A stretch of DNA of 10,295 nucleotides, taken from NCBI GenBank assembly GCA_031292335.1, contig JARLHH010000054.1, positions 1 through 10,295 of the forward strand, given 5' to 3'. How positions within the stretch are numbered: the first letter of the stretch is position 1; each line of letters opens with the position of its first letter. Shown piece by piece: positions 7,967-10,295 of this stretch. The position numbers and the translations under genes are program-made. The notes beneath the pieces were generated by a model. That model saw nothing but the letters and a program-made list of their open reading frames with translations, made no database searches and was not told the origin of the DNA. Source of the DNA: Candidatus Limnocylindrales bacterium. Lineage in GTDB: Bacteria > Chloroflexota > Limnocylindria > Limnocylindrales > CSP1-4.

Positions 7967-9129
7967 TGGGCGTCCTGCGCGTCGAACGCGATGCCCCGAC
8001 CGGGCTGGCGGCCCGCGTCGGCGGCGTCGCCTGGCGCGACTTCGACCTGCAGCTGTTCGTGTACGCGATCCTGCTGGCCACGCTCGGGCTGACCATGGCC
8101 TACAGCAACACCGCCGCCCAGCTGGGGACCGACCAGCTCGACGGGGGGACCACGTTCGCCCGTGGGCTTGTCTGGGCCCTGCTTGCCCTGATCGCGTTCC
8201 TGGCCGCGACGGCCTTCGATTACACGTGGCTCAAGGCGTTCTCGTGGCCGATCTACCTCGTGAACCTTGGCCTGCTCGGCCTGTCGCTCGCGATCGGCAG
8301 CTCCGACGCCGAATCGGCCCGCTGGGTCTCGATCTTCGGGTTCCAGTTCCAGTTCAGCGAGATCGCCAAGATCCTGATGATCGTGGTCCTCGCGCGCTAC
8401 CTGGCCGATCGCGAGCAGCGCCTGGATTCCCTGACCTCGATCGTGGGTGCGTGTCTCATCGTGATCCCGCCATGGGTGCTCGTCCTCCTGCAGCCGGACC
8501 TCGGAACCTCGCTGGTCTTCATCGCGATCCTCGTGGGCATGCTCTTCATGGCGGGCGCGAGCCTTCGCTGGCTGGGGGCGCTCGCGGTCGCGACCTTCGC
8601 TGCCCTTCCCCTCGTCTGGACGTACGTGCTGCACGACTACCAGAAGGAACGCCTGACCAGCTTCCTTGACCCGGCGAAGGACCCGCTGGGCGCCGGCTTC
8701 CAGCTGCTCACGGCCCAGAAGGCCGTCTCCTCGGGCGGGTTCCTGGGGGCCGGGCTCACGAACGGCGTCCAGAGCCAGGCCAACGTGCTTCCGGTCCAGT
8801 CGACCGACTTCGTCTTTGCGGTGCTGGCGGAGGAGCTGGGCTTTGTCGGCTGCGTGGTCGTCTTCCTCCTGTTCGCCGCGCTGCTCTGGCGCATCCTGAC
8901 CATCGCCTGGCGGTCGCGCGACCCGTTCGGGCTCATGATGGGCGCCGGGGTCGCCTCGATGATCCTGTTTCAGATCGTGGTCAACGTCGGGATGGTGCTC
9001 GGCGTCATGCCGATCACCGGGATCCCGCTCCCCTTCATCACGCACGGCGGCGCGTCGCTCGTCAGCATCGCGATCGGGCTCGGCATCCTGCAGAGCATCG
9101 CCATGCGGCAGCAGCGCGCGGAGTGGTGA
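7966..9129 (+). CDS. rodA: SEDS peptidoglycan glycosyltransferase RodA
   Basis: This is a 387-residue polytopic membrane protein of the SEDS family, which polymerises lipid II into glycan strands in complex with PBP2. Visible signatures are ARWVSIFGFQFQFSEIAK (118-135), LLQPDLGTSLVF (174-185), and QSTDFVFAVLAEELGFVG (278-295), whose D281 corresponds to the essential Asp of RodA. IPLPFITHGGASL near the C-terminus is also typical. About ten membrane segments are evident. The usual QPSE motif reads QFSE here (129-132), a Pro-to-Phe change. The ATG at 7966 overlaps the mrdA stop (TGATG) and follows GAGGG (7952-7956) at 9 nt. RodA rather than FtsW is chosen because it is paired with PBP2 and MreD. 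Confidence 0.95.
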   Translation: MGVLRVERDAPTGLAARVGGVAWRDFDLQLFVYAILLATLGLTMAYSNTAAQLGTDQLDGGTTFARGLVWALLALIAFLAATAFDYTWLKAFSWPIYLVNLGLLGLSLAIGSSDAESARWVSIFGFQFQFSEIAKILMIVVLARYLADREQRLDSLTSIVGACLIVIPPWVLVLLQPDLGTSLVFIAILVGMLFMAGASLRWLGALAVATFAALPLVWTYVLHDYQKERLTSFLDPAKDPLGAGFQLLTAQKAVSSGGFLGAGLTNGVQSQANVLPVQSTDFVFAVLAEELGFVGCVVVFLLFAALLWRILTIAWRSRDPFGLMMGAGVASMILFQIVVNVGMVLGVMPITGIPLPFITHGGASLVSIAIGLGILQSIAMRQQRAEW

Positions 9130-9902
9130 CGCAATCGCGCAGGACTGCCAGGCTCGGGCTCGATCTGCCCGAACGAGTGGACACGCCCGCTCTCCCGGTC
9201 TCGCCGAGCGGCCCGCGCCAGCGCTGGCGGCTGTATCTGCGCCTGCCCGCGGCCTCCCAACCCGGCCAGAATCCTGCCGGGGCGGGAGCCTGGACCTCGT
9301 TGCTGGAGCGAGGCGGGCTTCCTCTCGTCACGGAACCGGCGAAGGGTCGCGTCGTGCTTGCGGCGCAGCTCCCGCTCGGCATCGCCGGGGAGCACGAGAT
9401 CCTCGACGTGGTCCTGTCGACCCGGCTCCCGGCCGCCGACGTACGCGAGCGCGTGCGGGCGGGGCTTCCGCCCGACGTCCAGCTCGTCGATCTTCATGAC
9501 ATCTGGGTCGGTGCCCCGTCCGCCTCGACCGCCGTCCTCGCCGCGGACTACCGGGTCGAGGTGGCCGGGGTCGCGTCGCCGGTCATCCAGGTTGCCGCGG
9601 AGGCGCTGCTGGCCGCCTCCAGCCTGCCGTGTGAACGCCGTCGCGAGAAGAAGACCCAGGCATTCGACCTCCGCCCGCTCATCATCTCGATCGCCGTGAC
9701 CGCCGCGCCTTCGCCTGCCGGAGCGGGTGGCGAGGTGCAGACCACCCTGCTGCGAACGCGGCTTCGCCATCGCCCGGACGCCGTGGGCCGCCCGGAGGAC
9801 CTGGTCGCGGCGCTCGCGGCGCCCCCGGCGCCCCCGCTCGGCGGGGCCCTTCGCGTCCTGGAAATCGTTCGCGAGCGCCTGCTCACCGGCGACGACGTCT
9901 GA
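9126..9902 (+). CDS. DUF2344 (TIGR03936-type) radical SAM-associated protein, divergent
   Basis: The 258-residue cytosolic protein matches the DUF2344 family by pattern. It shows LLERGGLPLVTEP, LAAQLPLGIAGEHEILDVVLSTRLPAADVRERVRAGLPPDVQLVDLHDI (about 78-125), and a C-terminal KKTQAFDLRPLIISIAV followed by RPDAVGRPEDLVAAL. Family members usually sit beside, or are fused to, a radical SAM protein just upstream of rplU; their function is not established. Here the radical SAM gene is absent, and two normally conserved stretches look lost: the SHLD-like segment near the N-terminus (replaced by SQPGQNPAGAGAW) and the GFNPHPRI-like loop (replaced by EPAKGRVVL). The start is GTG 9126, which forms GTGA with the rodA stop; GTG 9123 is equally possible. 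Location before rplU supports the assignment despite this divergence. Confidence 0.72.
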   Translation: MTQSRRTARLGLDLPERVDTPALPVSPSGPRQRWRLYLRLPAASQPGQNPAGAGAWTSLLERGGLPLVTEPAKGRVVLAAQLPLGIAGEHEILDVVLSTRLPAADVRERVRAGLPPDVQLVDLHDIWVGAPSASTAVLAADYRVEVAGVASPVIQVAAEALLAASSLPCERRREKKTQAFDLRPLIISIAVTAAPSPAGAGGEVQTTLLRTRLRHRPDAVGRPEDLVAALAAPPAPPLGGALRVLEIVRERLLTGDDV

Positions 9903-10034
9903 GGCCGATCGCCACGTGCGATGCGACGCGGGGGTCGGCCGTTCGGCGTCTCTCGTGCTCTTCCGGCGGCGGGACCGGTCGCCCTGGGCCCCGCGCGCGT
10001 TTCGAAGGGGCCTGTCGCTTAACCCCGCGCGCGT
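9903..10034. other. Gene-free spacer with candidate terminator hairpins
   Basis: There is no credible gene between DUF2344 and the rplU promoter. Two weak hairpins on the plus strand could end the mreD operon. GACGC (9925-9929) pairs with GCGTC (9946-9950) ahead of a partly T-rich stretch. GGCCCC (9987-9992) pairs with GGGGCC (10007-10012) across a 14-nt loop. Neither has a clean U-tract, so I do not call a rho-independent terminator. Confidence 0.55.
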
Positions 10035-10036
10035 TT
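9989..10036. repeat. 14-bp direct repeat upstream of the rplU promoter
   Basis: CCCCGCGCGCGTTT occurs exactly at 9989-10002 and again at 10023-10036, 34 bp start to start (a little over three helical turns). The second copy runs into the first bases of the -35 TTGACC. It could be a regulator site or an accidental duplication. Confidence 0.7.
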
Positions 10037-10063
10037 GACCGGATCGTCGCGGCGCCGTACACT
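10035..10063 (+). promoter_or_regulatory. Sigma70-type promoter for rplU
   Basis: TTGACC (10035-10040) and TACACT (10058-10063) are separated by exactly 17 bp. They match the housekeeping consensus at 5/6 and 4/6 positions, in a sequence otherwise nearly devoid of such elements. Transcription would begin near 10070, giving a leader of about 83 nt. The leader contains a small GCCCG/CGGGC hairpin (10074-10090), which might matter for ribosomal-protein autoregulation, though it matches no leader family I can name. Confidence 0.8.
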
Positions 10064-10152
10064 CCCCATTCGCGCCCGAGAGAACCGGGCCGCCTGTTTG
10101 CGCCCACCCACGGCCGGCACGACTCGCCCGCCAAGCACCCACCCGGAGACCC

Positions 10153-10295
10153 ATGTACGCAGTCATCGAGACCGGCGGGAAGCAGTACCACGTCGAAGTC
10201 GGCACGGAGCTCGCGGTCGAGCTCCTCGACGTCGAGCCCGGCCAGGAGATCACCCTCGACCGGGTGCTGCTGGTCGCGGACGGGGACGAGGCCGC
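10153..10295 (+). CDS. rplU: 50S ribosomal protein L21, 3' end missing
   Basis: The first 47 codons read MYAVIETGGKQYHVEVGTEL and onward through LDRVLLVADGDEA, an unmistakable bL21 N-terminus. L21 binds 23S rRNA in the large subunit and is about 100 residues, so roughly half is missing at the window's right edge. The ATG at 10153 follows GGAG (10145-10148) at a short 4-nt spacing. rpmA (L27) is expected next. It has its own promoter, separate from the wall operon. Confidence 0.97.
   Translation, partial: MYAVIETGGKQYHVEVGTELAVELLDVEPGQEITLDRVLLVADGDEA

Overview
This is a GC-rich bacterial chromosomal window holding core housekeeping genes in two divergent, tightly packed operons. I see no mobile element, CRISPR array, tRNA, rRNA or defence locus. 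Gene content (ParABS, GyrB, MreD/PBP2/RodA, a DUF2344 protein, L21) and composition suggest a free-living high-GC rod-shaped bacterium. Chloroflexota or an actinobacterial-type lineage is my guess, but the sequence does not settle it. The 52-base poly-C run at the left end looks like an assembly-end artefact and suggests a short-read contig, possibly metagenomic.

Minus strand, read from about 5198 leftwards: parA (4233-5198), parB (3379-4233), gyrB (1406-3382), a hotdog-fold thioesterase (808-1416) and an AlkD-like DNA glycosylase that runs off the left end (53-811). Consecutive genes overlap by one to about eleven bases, so this is probably one translationally coupled operon for chromosome segregation, supercoiling and alkylation repair. 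gyrA is not next to gyrB.

The divergent intergenic region (5199-5531) contains a perfect 16-bp parS site inside a 20-bp palindrome (5341-5360), about 145 bp upstream of parA. This lets ParB load directly between the two operons. A -10-like TATACT lies ahead of the rightward operon.

Plus strand: mreD (5532-6038), mrdA/PBP2 (6035-7966), rodA (7966-9129) and a divergent DUF2344 (TIGR03936-type, radical-SAM-associated) gene (9126-9902). MreD, PBP2 and RodA form the lateral cell-wall elongation machinery. mreB and mreC, which usually precede mreD, are absent here. So is the radical SAM partner that usually precedes DUF2344. After a 250-bp gap with candidate hairpins and a 14-bp direct repeat comes a clear sigma70-type promoter (TTGACC, 17 bp, TACACT) driving rplU (L21), which is cut by the right end.

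The window looks mostly conventional. The points most worth a second look are the parS site shared between the segregation and wall-elongation operons, the orphan and eroded DUF2344 protein, the repeat that runs into the rplU -35 box, and the near-universal GTGA/TGATG gene overlaps.
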